DNA from: Culex pipiens pallens | Taxonomy: Eukaryota; Arthropoda; Insecta; Diptera; Culicidae | NCBI RefSeq assembly: GCF_016801865.2 | Contig: NC_068938.1 | Span: 5,896,601-5,960,600 of the forward strand | Direction: 5' to 3' | DNA length: 64,000 bases | In this document: piece after piece, positions 10,858 through 22,329 of the stretch | How the letters are laid out: each line of letters opens with the position of its first letter | Numbering within the stretch: position 1 is the first letter of the stretch | Translations under genes and position numbers: made by a program | Notes under the pieces: generated by a model | Told to the model about the DNA's origin: nothing | The model's database searches: none | The model's input: only the letters and a program-made list of their open reading frames with translations

Positions 10858-10916
10858 CACGCCCAAAATGTCAAAATTAACGCTGTGGTACCAACATTAC
10901 AAAAAAGTTTAAAAAA
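10858..10916 (+). repeat. Single arm of the MITE family seen at 40247-40615
   Basis: Contains cgcccaaaatgtcaaaatta and tggtaccaacattacaaaaa, matching both arms of the 40247-40615 element. No inverted partner was found next to it. Confidence 0.6.
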
Positions 10917-13474
10917 AAATCTGGATATTTTTTATAAGTTATTATTATTTTCAACCCTTTTTTTAACTTCATGAAAGCCAGATTTAAAAATTATATGTTT
11001 TTTTTGCAAAGTATTTTTTTCAATATTAAAGTTATGTTAACACCTTACCTTATATATTTTTTTGTTTCTAAAAAATAGTTGTAATAAATTAAATGACAAT
11101 TTGAAAAATGCATTCAAATTGTATTTCATTATCATTCTTTTCCTTGTTTTAAACATAAAATTCGAGTTTTGCGACTCCATTTAAGACAAATTTGAATAAT
11201 TGTTTGCCTATTAAATTACAAAATGCATTTTTTATGGCATCACCGCCATTTTGGCCGCCATATTGGATTTGAAAATTCTAGATCACTTTAGGTATCAACA
11301 TATTTCATTCTTAGCTATTTGAAGTGTTTTCGCGGTGATCGTCTTCATAAAAAAATACATTAAAGGCGAATCTTAACCTTTTTTTAATATTTCATGTGTT
11401 TTTATTACACGGAAAAAATCTCGACTTTTGTAATTAACTTTTGACCACAGACTTTTTTTAATCTCTGGCATTTTTAGATAAGTTTTAGGAGAAAAAAAAA
11501 GTCAGTTTAAGGTAGTCCAATCGGGTACCGGAGTTATGACTTTTTATGGCTGGAAAATACCGAAAATAAGACTTTTCAAAACATGTATTAATATAAAAAA
11601 GCAAAATCATACTTATATTTAAAATGTAATTTTATTAGGAAATTAGGTTTTCTCAGTGTCGGTTTGAATTGAAATACGTTATTTTTAAAACTTTGAGATT
11701 TTTTTATTTGCTTTTTGTTATAATTATCTTAAAAAAAATTATTATAAAATTTTACGCTTTAAAATTTGTTAGCTCGTGTTTTTAAAAAGGAATACATGGA
11801 GTTTAATTTAAAAAAGGGACTAAATAAAAATCTCGAAAATATTTGCGAAATGTCATAATTTAAAGAATATCTTAAATTTTTCAATGTTGTTGTCTTCTTA
11901 TAACCGATTTTTTTCTTGCTGGTAAAAACCTTGATATAAAAACTGATTATTTAAATATTTCTACAAACATGTTTTTAAATGATTTTTTCATATTTGTTAT
12001 CATCAAATGATTTTTTTAAGGAAAGCACACAGATTTAAATAAAAAAAACCAGTCCAAAATCGAGTATCCGAAGGCTTCGTAAAAAATTCACTTCGGATAT
12101 ACGAATCTTCGGTTGATCTAATCACGTACAAAAAAAATTTTCGCTGCCCATTTTTTTTATTGTTGGGCTTAAGAATGACCCATAAACTACTCAAAAATCA
12201 TTTAGAATTTTTAAATCCAAAATGGCGGTCATAATGGCGATGCTGAAATATTGAAAAAAAAATGATTTTTTTTTATTTAAAAGTCAATCAAATATATAAA
12301 TTTGACTAAAATGGGGTTGCAGAACTCGAATTTGATTTTAAAAGTAAGAAAATAAAACTAAAATAAAATAGACATTGTAATATAATTTGTTGACGCAAAA
12401 TTGGGATTTTCCAATATGAACGATTTTTCCTAAAAAAATCACACTCGTGTTTCATGTCATTAGACAATAAATTTACCAAAAGTCCCCAATGCATCATTAA
12501 AGCAAAGCTCGACAAACTCTGCACTAAACACTCCCTCGCTCAAAGCACCACATATTCCCACTTCAACGCTTCAACACTACAAATTGCCACCACTTAAATA
12601 GACAAATAATTATGGCCCACTGCATCATCAGTCGCCGCCACCCCCCTGCGCCGTGATTACAGTCACGAAGCCCCGTGATCGGAATCAATTCGTAAAATGC
12701 ACCAAAACTATTGTTTTTATACCCACCGTGAAATCGCAGCAGGCGCGAGCGCGTCAACCCGCCGTCTGGCCGACTTCTAATAGACTGCGGTGGCCACACC
12801 GAAATATTTGTACAAAACGACAAATTGTCACGCAAATCGTCGCCCCCATCCAGATTTCGGAAGCATTTTGTTTTATCGTGTGTTGTTTTGAATCGTTGAG
12901 TGAGACAAATTTACCTGTCGATGGCACATTTTTTGTTGAAGTGGTGTGGAAGAGTCAACTCCGAAACGAGAAAACCGCAGAAAAATATAAACTACACTGG
13001 GTCACGGAATTGTAAATTTTAATCATTTCAGAAGAAAACGAAGCAACCAACGTGAAATATTTCGTCGACCAGTGTAATGAATGAAAATCTCTGATTTATG
13101 CACCTGACGGTGGTCGGTCGCATTGGGTCGGCGCGACAAGTGCATGGAATGTGAGTTCGGGAAATTTATGTCTGATACAAAGTGCCCTACCGTTTGAAAT
13201 TTCATTCGAAAAGTGTGTGTGTGTCTGAGTCATCAAAAAAAAAGGAAGAGGAAAAATTAAGTTTAAATTATGAAGTCAGTTCGAGGTGGTCCACGACCGG
13301 AGCTCGTCTCAATTTTGCCATGAAATTGATTTACGAGATTCATTAGCGGTCGACTCACCTGAGCCGGGGAGAGTTGCAGTTGGAGTTGGGAAGAATAAGT
13401 GGCGTGGGCGTGGGTGAATTATAGTTCTCGCCGGCGGCCAGGTGGCAGTTTTCAATACACAAGTGGCGGGAAAA

Positions 13475-13543
13475 ATGCTCGGCCGATGTGTCAGTGGCCA
13501 GGGATCGAACGACGATATTTCCGCGACGAAAAATCTATCGCAG
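13475..13543 (+). CDS. Candidate first coding exon of the navigator gene
   Basis: ATG at 13475 opens 23 codons (beginning MLGRCVSGQG, ending KNLSQ) that stop exactly at a donor CAG|GTAAAG in phase 0. The next navigator exon (20169) begins in phase 0 with IYTDWANYYL. In human NAV2 the CH domain is likewise preceded by a short N-terminal exon just before IYTDWANHYL. An in-frame TGA at 13415 with no other ATG between supports the start. No conserved residue identifies it, so it is inference only. Confidence 0.4.
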
Positions 13544-13893
13544 GTAAAGGATCTTTAGTTAAACTGTAATTTAACTAACAGACTAATTCATCGGATTTAA
13601 AGCTTTAATCAACGTTAAAATTTACGGCTTAACAAATTAACAATTAACATTACTTTAAGGCTTGTATTTTTTTTTCTTATTTGTTCAACATATTTTATTT
13701 TACAAATTTTCTGTTTCGTGTCCCGAACATTGCAATTATTTTATTTAACATTTGAGATCTTCATCACATTCTCATTAGTATTCCTACTCGGCTGATGAAT
13801 AACACGTTCTGTATTGCCCAATCTACGAAATTTTTAAAAACTTATTTTCAAGCGAAGTTATTAAAACAATTTTGTATATTTGTTTTAGTCGTT

Positions 13894-15669
13894 CAAGCAC
13901 CTCCGTGTACGCACGAGTGCAAGCAGCAGTCAAGTGCTCAGTGCTCCATCGTTTTTTCGAAATTTTTCGCCGTAATTTACCGTGATTAGCCGCGAGTTTG
14001 CTCCACCAGCATGCCAAGGGCCGGCCGTGACCGTGGCAGTTCGAGTGCGGCCTCGAAAAACCCGCGAAGTTCGTCTACCGGCCGTGTGCAAAAAGGTAAA
14101 CAAACCAACGCCGCGTCGTCCGCCATCGCGCCTGGGAGTGTGTGCGCCAAAGGATTTGACCCGAAATTATTACACGCTAATTACCGCGTCCAGGATCGCA
14201 GCCCTATTAGGCTCCGTTCAGCTACTTCCGGCAATCCGTCGACCGATGGCGCTTCAACATCCGCCAACATTCCCACCAGTAACAAGTTCGCGAGACTGAG
14301 TGACGAGGAAAGCAACAACAACAACACCGACGGTAGCACTACCGACGACGACGACGACGATGGTCGTACACGGAAGAAAGTGATTTCGCCAAAAAAAGTA
14401 ATTACTCCAAAGGAACGACGACCACCACCAATTTTCGTTTTGGACACGTTGGCGGACGATGTTGACGAGCAGCTGGAAGGCCTCGTGTACTGCCTCAAAA
14501 TAGGTAAATCGTCAGTGCAAGTGTTCACATTTGACCAAAAGAACTTCGACCTGGTTGTGGAGAAATTGAAGCGTAAAAACTTCAATTTCTACACATTCGA
14601 CCCCGTGCAGAAGACCGCTGTTAAGATCGTCTTGCAGGGGTACCAAGACCGCCCGATCTCCGTCCTCAAGGAGCACCTCTCGGGTGTCGGAATAACGCCG
14701 CGAGACATAAAAGTCCTCTCGCGGAAGACAACCGTTACAGGTACACACACACTGTACCTGTTGTACTTCGATCGCGGCACCGTCAAACTTCAAGACCTGC
14801 GGCGGACTAAGGCGTTGGACGGTTTTTGGGTAAACTGGCGGTTTTACTCAAAAAATCCGACGGACGCAGCGCAATGTCACCGATGCCAGAAATTCGGCCA
14901 CGGCTCGCGGAACTGCAACCTCCGGCCCCGCTGCGTGAAGTGCGGTGAGTCACACCTCTCGGAGGTGTGCGCACTGCCACGAAAGGCGGACTTGGGGGAA
15001 AACGCAGAACAAACCAAGCCGCGCGTAAAGTGCGCGAACTGCGGCGGTAACCATACCGGCAATTACCGCGGATGCGTCGCGCGGAAGTCCTACCTCGAGG
15101 AGCAGGAAAAGAGGAAGAAAAAAGCAGCAGCGTCCCACCCTTCTCAGCGAAGTGCGAGTGCAGCCGTTCCTGCAGCTGGCCAGCGAACGGTTCCAGCGGA
15201 CAATTCAGCGTTCCCTCCTGGCTGGGGGCGATCGTTTGCCAGCGTGGTCGCTGCCGGTAGCGGCAATGCGGCCCAGCAAGAAGTCACCGGGGAAGATCTC
15301 TTTACCCTGCCGGAGTTCTTTGCTCTCGCGGGGGAGATGATGACGCGGTTTCGGAGCTGCCGTAACAAGGCGGAGCAATTTCTAGCCCTCGGGGAATTAA
15401 TGATTAAGCACATCTATAAAGGATAAAAAATTGTGATCTAGTTTTAAGCTTTCTCTATTTCTATCCCCTTTCCTAGCAAGTTTAGTAAGTTTTTTTTCTT
15501 AATTTTTCTTACTCTTGGTAACACCTTTATTTACAAGCAATAACTGTTCCAAAATGGATTATGATGTAACACACAGCTGAAAGGAACTCCAAAACTCTGT
15601 TTTGTACCTCAAAAGAACTTATTGTATCTTGATTATTCACCAATAAAACCGAATTTGATTTGAATTTGA
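13894..15669 (+). mobile_element. ORF1-only non-LTR retrotransposon (Jockey-like gag)
   Basis: A 1776-bp insertion between perfect 15-bp duplications tttgttttagtcgtt (13879-13893 and 15670-15684). It has a ~117-bp 5' leader, a single intact ORF (14011-15426), a ~240-bp 3' region with AATAAA near 15641 and a short tandem tail of gaatttgattt units. No endonuclease/reverse transcriptase ORF2 follows. As the target duplication brackets the whole unit, the element inserted in this form or was internally deleted later; both ends look complete. It lies between the proposed first exon and the CH exon of the navigator gene, in the same orientation. Confidence 0.85.
14011..15426 (+). CDS. Gag-like ORF1 protein with CCHC zinc knuckles
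   Basis: 471 aa. The N-terminal ~130 residues are low complexity, Ser/Asn-rich with a Thr-Asp run (residues ~100-118). Residues ~145-280 form the PRE/C2HC-associated nucleic-acid-binding region typical of Jockey-clade ORF1 (KIVLQGYQDRPISVLKEHLS, GITPRDIKVLSR). Three cysteine knuckles follow: CHRCQKFGHGSRNC, CVKCGESHLSEVC and CANCGGNHTGNYRGC, the standard triplet of insect gag-like ORF1 proteins. The C-terminus is Lys/Ala-rich, then FASVVAAG and a helical LPEFFALAGEMMTRF segment. The frame is fully intact. Expected role is chaperoning element RNA. In complete Jockey elements an ORF2 would begin near here; none does. Confidence 0.85.
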   Translation: MPRAGRDRGSSSAASKNPRSSSTGRVQKGKQTNAASSAIAPGSVCAKGFDPKLLHANYRVQDRSPIRLRSATSGNPSTDGASTSANIPTSNKFARLSDEESNNNNTDGSTTDDDDDDGRTRKKVISPKKVITPKERRPPPIFVLDTLADDVDEQLEGLVYCLKIGKSSVQVFTFDQKNFDLVVEKLKRKNFNFYTFDPVQKTAVKIVLQGYQDRPISVLKEHLSGVGITPRDIKVLSRKTTVTGTHTLYLLYFDRGTVKLQDLRRTKALDGFWVNWRFYSKNPTDAAQCHRCQKFGHGSRNCNLRPRCVKCGESHLSEVCALPRKADLGENAEQTKPRVKCANCGGNHTGNYRGCVARKSYLEEQEKRKKKAAASHPSQRSASAAVPAAGQRTVPADNSAFPPGWGRSFASVVAAGSGNAAQQEVTGEDLFTLPEFFALAGEMMTRFRSCRNKAEQFLALGELMIKHIYKG

Positions 15670-16600
15670 TTTGTTTTAGTCGTTTAAAGTAAAAAAAAAC
15701 AAACGTTGAAAGCAGATTTTCCATTTACATTTTTTAAATTTAGCTTTTTCAATTTTAAAATTTGGCATCAATTTTTTTCTCATGATATGAAATGCAACAT
15801 TTTATCTAAAGCGTCTTATTTCCCGGAAAACAGGAATTTTTCGTCGAATTTACCGGGAAATCCCTGGAATTCCTGGGATTTTTTTTTTTAAACCTTATTT
15901 ACATCCTGACTCTGGATTAATATTTTGCACCAAAATTGTATAGAACAGTAACTAAGGCCGTTGCAAATATTTTTCAAAGTTATTGTCGGGCACCCTCCCC
16001 CCCTCCCTTTCAAAGGGTCAAGGTGTAAAATTTTTTTTCGAAAAACTTCAAAATGTTAATGAAAATTAAAGTTTAATCAACTGAAAACCAGTTAAAATGC
16101 TTTTTTCTGCGTTCATAATCATATTTAGCATGTTTTAACTCCTTTGAAATCATTTTAGATTTTCATAAAATAGCAATTTACAGTCCCACGAAAAAACAAT
16201 TTTTTCGCGAAAAAAAAATTTCCGTCAATACCTTGATATGTTTTGAACTAATTATTAAACTAATTATATCGCGGAGATACGATTTTTTTAAGTTTGATTT
16301 TTGCAAAAATCGATGCAAATAATCATTTTTTTTGGCCACCCCATTACGGTGTAATAAGACCCTATTGGGGTCTAATTATTTCTGTCAACGAACCAACCCC
16401 CCCCCCCCCCCCTTCCATTCTTTTTTCTAATCGTGCTATTTTTGTGTGGAATTTCTGTATAAAAGTAAAAAATGTCATATTTTTTTTAATTAGAAAAAAA
16501 AAATGAATCTCAAAATGTTTGAGCAAAAATTATCATAAAATGTTTTATATAATTATTATTACACAAAAAAAGTTTTTTTTTTCATAAAATCACGATAATC

Positions 16601-16690
16601 ACTTATCTTCCACGGCTCGTGGATGTAACTTCTGGAGGTCCTGGTCAATAACGGAGTAGCAACTGCGGGTGGGCACCTATGCTTATGCTT
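16601..16690 (+). mobile_element. Short 5'-truncated retroposon
   Basis: A 90-bp insertion flanked by a perfect 14-bp duplication aaatcacgataatc (16587-16600 and 16691-16704). The right end carries a small tandem tail (atgctt twice), as in LINEs with microsatellite tails. No coding motif is left; family unknown. Confidence 0.6.
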
Positions 16691-17660
16691 AAATCACGAT
16701 AATCTAATTGTCTTCTCTACAATTTTATAGAACATTGTAACACTCTAAAAAATTACCCTGCAAAGTAAGAAAAAAGATGAAATTTCTAAATGAAAAAAAT
16801 ACCTTTCCGGTTATTGCAGATTCGAAAAGAACATTAAATTTTCATTAAATGACTTGTCTCTCGATTTTTTACAGTTTGGTTTTATTTTAGGTTATACAAA
16901 AAGATGGTCAGACAGAAAAATATACATTTGCGTTTTTTCATTTCAATTGTTGAACATGTTTTTTCATGTCCCTACAACATCTCAAATTTGTTAATGAATG
17001 TTTGCCAATCCATCTTGTTTTCCGTAGACCACAAGATCGCGTCGTCGAGGAAAAGTCAGATTACACCTTTCAAAACAACTCCAACGAATCAACCAACCAG
17101 CGCCAGTCAAAGTAGTCTGGTGGGGAGACACAACATTCATAATTCATTCTAAACACTTTGCTATTTCCGGTGAATGGCTGTAAAAATAGCCACCGGTTTT
17201 TTCCGACCATTTGCGTGTGCGTCAAATTGTCACCGTTTTTCCCTACATCTTCAGAGCAAGCCACTCCAAAGTGTGAGATCCATCCGTCCATTTGTTCCAT
17301 TTAATCACGTCTCATCAACCACACACCATCACCGCCAGCGCGACTAGAAAATTCGTTTTTCCAGCACCAAAGTGGAAAAACAGCCGTAATGAAAAGGAAA
17401 AGCACTTTTTAATAACCACACGACGACGACGACGAAGAAGGCGCTGCGTTAGAATTTGGTGTGTGGTGGGGAAAAATCCAAGGAGGCTGTGCCCTCTCTT
17501 TTTCTCGACCTGGAAAACGAGGAGGGTGATGAGCTGATTAAAATCTAACTTCACGCTCCATCATTTATAATGAAGTGCGCTACGCCACTTTTCCGAAAAA
17601 CGACGACGTTTTGCTTGATGATGAGGGGAAACCGGTTGGAAGGCATGCGAAAAGTGTGAA

Positions 17661-17904
17661 TAGGGGAAACATGCCCTTTCTCAGCCTATTTCTATTATCA
17701 GCCTATCAGCACTTTGATCATAAATTACAGCTTTCATAAAGTGTTTTTGACTGTTCCAAAGTAATAAATAGCTCAAATAAAAGTGAGCAATCAATTCTCC
17801 ATTGTTGATACATAAGAAAATGTTGATTTAATAGCGAAAAACGGCAAAAGTGATGAAAATTGGTCGAACGGCTTAGAGTGATTAAAATGGGTATATTTCC
17901 CCTA
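17661..17904. mobile_element. 244-bp MITE, copy 1
   Basis: Terminal inverted repeats TAGGGGAAA(C/T)AT(G/A)CCC. An inverse-oriented copy of identical length lies at 55039-55282. TA at both ends suggests a TA target site. No coding capacity. Confidence 0.75.
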
Positions 17905-20168
17905 TGTTGAGAAGATAAAAAATAATCTTCTTAAAAAGCGTTTTGGTTGCGACGCCAATGAGGGGGTGCACTCAAAGAAAATTTCTTGATTTTTCACTGG
18001 AAAAATATTTAGCTCATTGCATCGAGGAGTGAAAAATCGTTGATTTCAATTTCAAATTTCCCTCCGTGCGACAGGATTTTTCCTTCCATCACACGAACAA
18101 CGTCTGATCTGCATCCAAGAAGGCGACGAACGTCGCAGAGCTAATGACGCCTGCTTCAAGAACGTCCTTTGGCTTTTCTTGGCACACCTTTCTACATGTG
18201 TGCACCTTGCGCCTTTTCTAAGCAGTAGAAAAAGGAGAGGAAATGAAAAATTGCTCGTTTTTCCTCGAGAAGAAGTCTCCGGGCCCTGGATGAAAATGGA
18301 TGGAAATGAGACGTTGTTACCGCGCTAATGCGAGGCCACGTGCGTACTTGCTAGCTTAATGTTACGACTTTTTATTAGGTCGATGTGGTGGCGGCGTGTT
18401 TGTAAGAAAGATTCCGAGGGAAAATGTCGTCAGAGCAGTTTATTTTGCGTGTTGAACTTGATTAGAAATGAAGAGAGTGGCACTTTTGGGAAGCATGAGG
18501 CAGTTTAACAAGGATTGCTTTGTTAACAACAGAAATTAAAAAAAAACTACATGGGTCATTCACCGCCAACTCACACAAAATCAGAAAAAGTTGCCCCGAC
18601 CCCTCTTCGATTTGCGTGAAACTTTGTCCTAAGGGGTACTTTTTGTTCCTGATCACGAATCATCACGGGTTATCGCGATTTTACGAAAAAAGATGTTACT
18701 TTGTTGTTTTTTCTCGATTTTTGGCAGTTGAGTAACGAAAAATAACAGAATTTTTGAAATTATTTTTGTATTTTTTTCGATGAAAAATACGTTTTTCCCA
18801 AATTTTGAGTACAACATCAAATCGGGCGTCCAATTTATATTGTACATAAAAATCCCTTTTACACCAAATTTCCATATCACCACCATTTCAGGCTGCAAAA
18901 TATTGAAAACAAGTCTTTTTTTGAAGGTTCAAAAATGGAAGGGAACGTCCGCCCCTCGACCATCGAAATTTTTGAGCTCAAAAAGTGACGGTCTTTTTTT
19001 AATTGCTAAACAAGTTTTTAAACTAAATTCATGAGAAAACATAAACATCATCGTTTTAACCTCAGTTTCAGAGTTTTGATTTCTTTTTTTGTAATTTCCT
19101 AGATATAGGTACAAATAATTTCAGCAACTACAAAGTTAATGACACACATATTTTGTGGTTTTTTATTTATTTCTGAACTTTGGAATCCTGACAGCTTTCT
19201 GAACTTTGGAAGTAACAAAGCTGTGAACATAAAAATATTATACATTTTTGAAATCACATAATGTTGCTCTTCACTCCAAAATGATATTTTAACTCTTAAA
19301 AATAGGCTACAATGATACTTCAAAATTTATTAAAGTTAAAAAAAAACATTTTCAAAATAAAAAGAAAGATTTTTTCAAAATTCAAAATTGTTAATGATTT
19401 TCGATAGTGAAAAACTGCGAAAGTGATAAAAATAGTTAGCTTAACTTATCAGTATGGTGTCCCAAAAAAACACGATGTTGCGGAAATCTTCGGATTCACC
19501 CGGAATTTTTATAGGTTTTTATAGGTTGTCTCAGGAACAATGTTTTGATTTAACGAAAAAAATAGAAAAATCGTTCGAAACTCACGATTTGTGATAGATT
19601 AGGAAATTGCCTGTTTTCATAGAAATGTCCTATTCTGTCTCCTTTTTTTTACGAATTTCTCGATTCACATCAGCTAAAACCAATTTTGCCAATAAAATTA
19701 ATATCATCATCGTCTAGAAAAATTTTGCTCCTAAATTAACTCTTTGAATAATTAGTTTTTGTCACTTTAATGCTAATTATCAGCCATTTTAATAAAATAA
19801 AAAAGGGTTTTTTTTTTCAAAATTCTTCACAACTTTATCATATTATTTACATCCCTAATTTGCTACTGCCGTCATGATTATGTTTCCAAACGTTTTGCAT
19901 TATTTTTATGACAGCAATTTACATGCAAAATCAATAAATTCATTGATTTGATTATGTGACGTAAGTGCCATTAAACTGAAAAAATCTTAATTTCGCAGCT
20001 AGTTATAAATAAACCCTATTTTGACGTCTAAAGATGTATGAATTTGCATCTTTTCGTGTGTAATTTTAGATCGGAAAAGTGGTACGATTCAACAAACAAG
20101 AAATTTAACCTTCTAGAATTCAACGTTTTTACTATGTACTCAAACCATTTCTCCTCTCATTCTTCCAG

Positions 20169-20339
20169 ATCTACACCGACTGGGCCAACTACTACCTGGA
20201 GCGGGCCAAGTCGAAGCGGAAGGTCTCCGATCTGTCCGCGGACTGCCGGGATGGCCTTCTGCTAGCCGAGGTGATCGAAGCCGTGACCACCTTCAAAGTA
20301 CCTGATTTGGTCAAGAAGCCCAAAACGCCCCAGCACATG
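20169..20339 (+). CDS. Neuron navigator (sickie/NAV2-like), CH domain exon A
   Basis: 57 codons, phase 0 at both ends, with acceptor tctcattcttccag and donor ATG|GTGAGT. The translation starts IYTDWANYYLERAKSKRK, continues DCRDGLLLAEVIEAV and ends KTPQHM. This is the first half of the calponin-homology domain of navigator proteins (human NAV2 reads IYTDWANHYLAKSGHKR; C. elegans UNC-53 and Drosophila Sickie are relatives). Joined to the exon at 60774 it continues YDNVNSCLTVL, completing the domain. Navigators are cytoskeletal regulators of axon guidance and cell migration, and the single CH domain is thought to aid actin association. The rest of the protein, including the AAA ATPase module, lies beyond the window. 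The 40.4-kb intron that follows holds five other genes. Confidence 0.92.
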
Positions 20340-22329
20340 GTGAGTCCAGAAAAAAGACTGTTTTATTTCTTTTCAATTTGTTACACCAAACCAACCAACT
20401 ATAGAGGGAATAAGTAACTGATTGCGTCAAATAAATCATCACACTTTGGCCCTCTCGAAGGAGCGTTTAATTGCAATCAGATGGTCGTAAATCAAGACAC
20501 TTTCCATCGGCTAGAAGTTCGTTTCTGGGGCACCAGGCCGGCCGTGCTGTAACCAGATCTAGAGCTCAAAGGGTCCCGCATCCAAACACTTCGAGCTAAC
20601 AAGTTCAATTAAAATTAAGTCCATGAATCACACGCTGCAACTGGCGGTGGAGCTATTCCAAGAAGAAGTGTTTGATTTTTGCCAAAAATATTCTCCACCC
20701 ACTAAAAACTAAACGTACACTCAGGTGCTTTAAAAAGTTTGAATTCTAGATTAAATTTTCAAAACAACCTATCCCTCATGGGTTTCCTATGCAGATAGGA
20801 CCTTTTGAAAATTTAATCTAGAATTAAGAATTAGGAAAAAAAATCATCAAAATTGACTAATTTAACAGTTTGACAGAATTTCAAATTTAACATAAACTTT
20901 TCCATGCAACTGACCGTACATTTCTCTTAGTCACTTGGACCACAGTCAGAAACGAAGCAATTGAGTCAAGCAGGCGACGGCTCGTCCACACGCGTGACGT
21001 TGCCTCTCTTGGTCAAAAAGCACGTGGTCCATGATTTATGAGGGACAGAGCTCTCGTTATTTGGCAGGGACAGAGAGTGAGTAAGAAAGTCTCGGCCTGC
21101 TGCCACCCCCGCCAGTCGATAGGTTTTACTTCTTCATATGTTATGAAGAGTTGTAAGAGAGAGGGGGAATCAAATGAACTGAACTCTCCAGCTGTGCAGC
21201 AAAAACATGAGAGATGAGCGTCAATAATTTCTGGAACAACTAAAGTACTTTGCAAGGGGAAGGAGGGGTGGACATTTGTTAGGAAGAAATGGGGAAAACT
21301 TTGTCGAGTTGAGTTGAAAAATGCGATAATCAACATTAAATTGATCTTTTTCAACATTTTTTTTTCAATATTTCAACTCTTGAAATGCCAAACAATGAAG
21401 ATTGAAAGATTCTGACATTATTTTTGACTTTTATTACTTTTGCAGTTGGCTTATCGTGCTCAGTTCATCTTTATTGGTTTTGCTTTAATTTTGTATTCAT
21501 CAATCGTCTCTTCCAGCTGCGTCACAATTGCACAACGAAACATGCGATTTTATAATTTATTGATAGAAACTCCACAAAAACTCATTTCTCATTCCGCTCA
21601 CGTCGACCATCAGAACTTGTCATCGTTTAGATTCAAAGTTTATCGAGGACCGAACAAGAATATCGATTATTATTTATACCGTCTAGCCTCTCCTCCACAA
21701 AACTCCTCAATTGGCGGTTCTTTTGACCACATCCCCCTCCACAAACATTAATCCAAATCCAAATGATCATCATCATCGTTATCGTTTATTGGCGCGCGTA
21801 GGAGTAACCGATTAAACATGACCAACTCCAAACAGTTCAATCGACTCAAAATCGTCTTCCTTTCACAGCATAACACAGAAATTAATGCTCGAACCAAAGT
21901 TTAGTCTGGGAGGGGAGGTCCCCTCAACATTAAACGTTTGCATATTAATCACTTTAATGATCGGCGTTCAATCACTTCCCCGCCACCCTTTTTGCTTCCC
22001 CACATAGAACACATAAAGTCAGAATCTGCTGGTCGATTTAACGATTCGATGGCAATATAGGGTTTTGAACGGTTGGAGGACGGTTGGAGAAATGTGTTCT
22101 AGACTCCACCCTCCCCTCGGTGGGCCACGCGTTTGCATGTGGGGAGATAAATGCTTTTCAAGCACGAGAATGATCAATTTGGATGTGGGACAGTTTTAAA
22201 AATAAATGATGGCGAGTTAAGGGGATTCGCGATAATTCAAAACTGCAAAACTGACCATTTTAAAACAAGATCAAGACTTTTTGTAATGAAAAGCACTTCA
22301 GCTAATTCACAGCAATATTGTAAATTTTT
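20340..22329 (+). other. Start of the 40-kb navigator intron
   Basis: No gene recognised. Contains a perfect hairpin (20742-20825) and otherwise unique-looking AT-rich sequence up to the 9-bp satellite. The donor is GTGAGT at 20340. Confidence 0.6.
20742..20825. repeat. Palindromic mini-element, perfect 23-bp arms
   Basis: Arms 20742-20764 and 20803-20825 are exact reverse complements (core ctagattaaattttc); a second short pairing (cctatc with gatagg) sits inside. Probably a tiny MITE. Confidence 0.7.

Larger units (their letters stand above)
9293..13474. other. Intergenic, mostly unrecognised
   Basis: AT-rich DNA with a few MITE traces (10447-10534 hairpin and a single arm at 10858-10916). 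Sequence just after 9292 continues the foldback-related family (a second ctgggtcctattgaccc motif at 9446-9465). An ORF at 9823-10107 with a short Gln run has no recognisable motif. From about 12540 to 13474 GC content rises; this may be promoter/5'UTR of the navigator gene. Confidence 0.45.
15685..20168. other. Probable navigator intron 1 (AT-rich)
   Basis: No gene found. Contains a diverged MITE end (15952 onward, same family as 54333-54703), a 16-base run of C (16397-16412), a small retroposon (16601-16690) and a 244-bp MITE (17661-17904). A GC-richer stretch near 17950-18450 has no recognisable coding signal. Confidence 0.5.
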
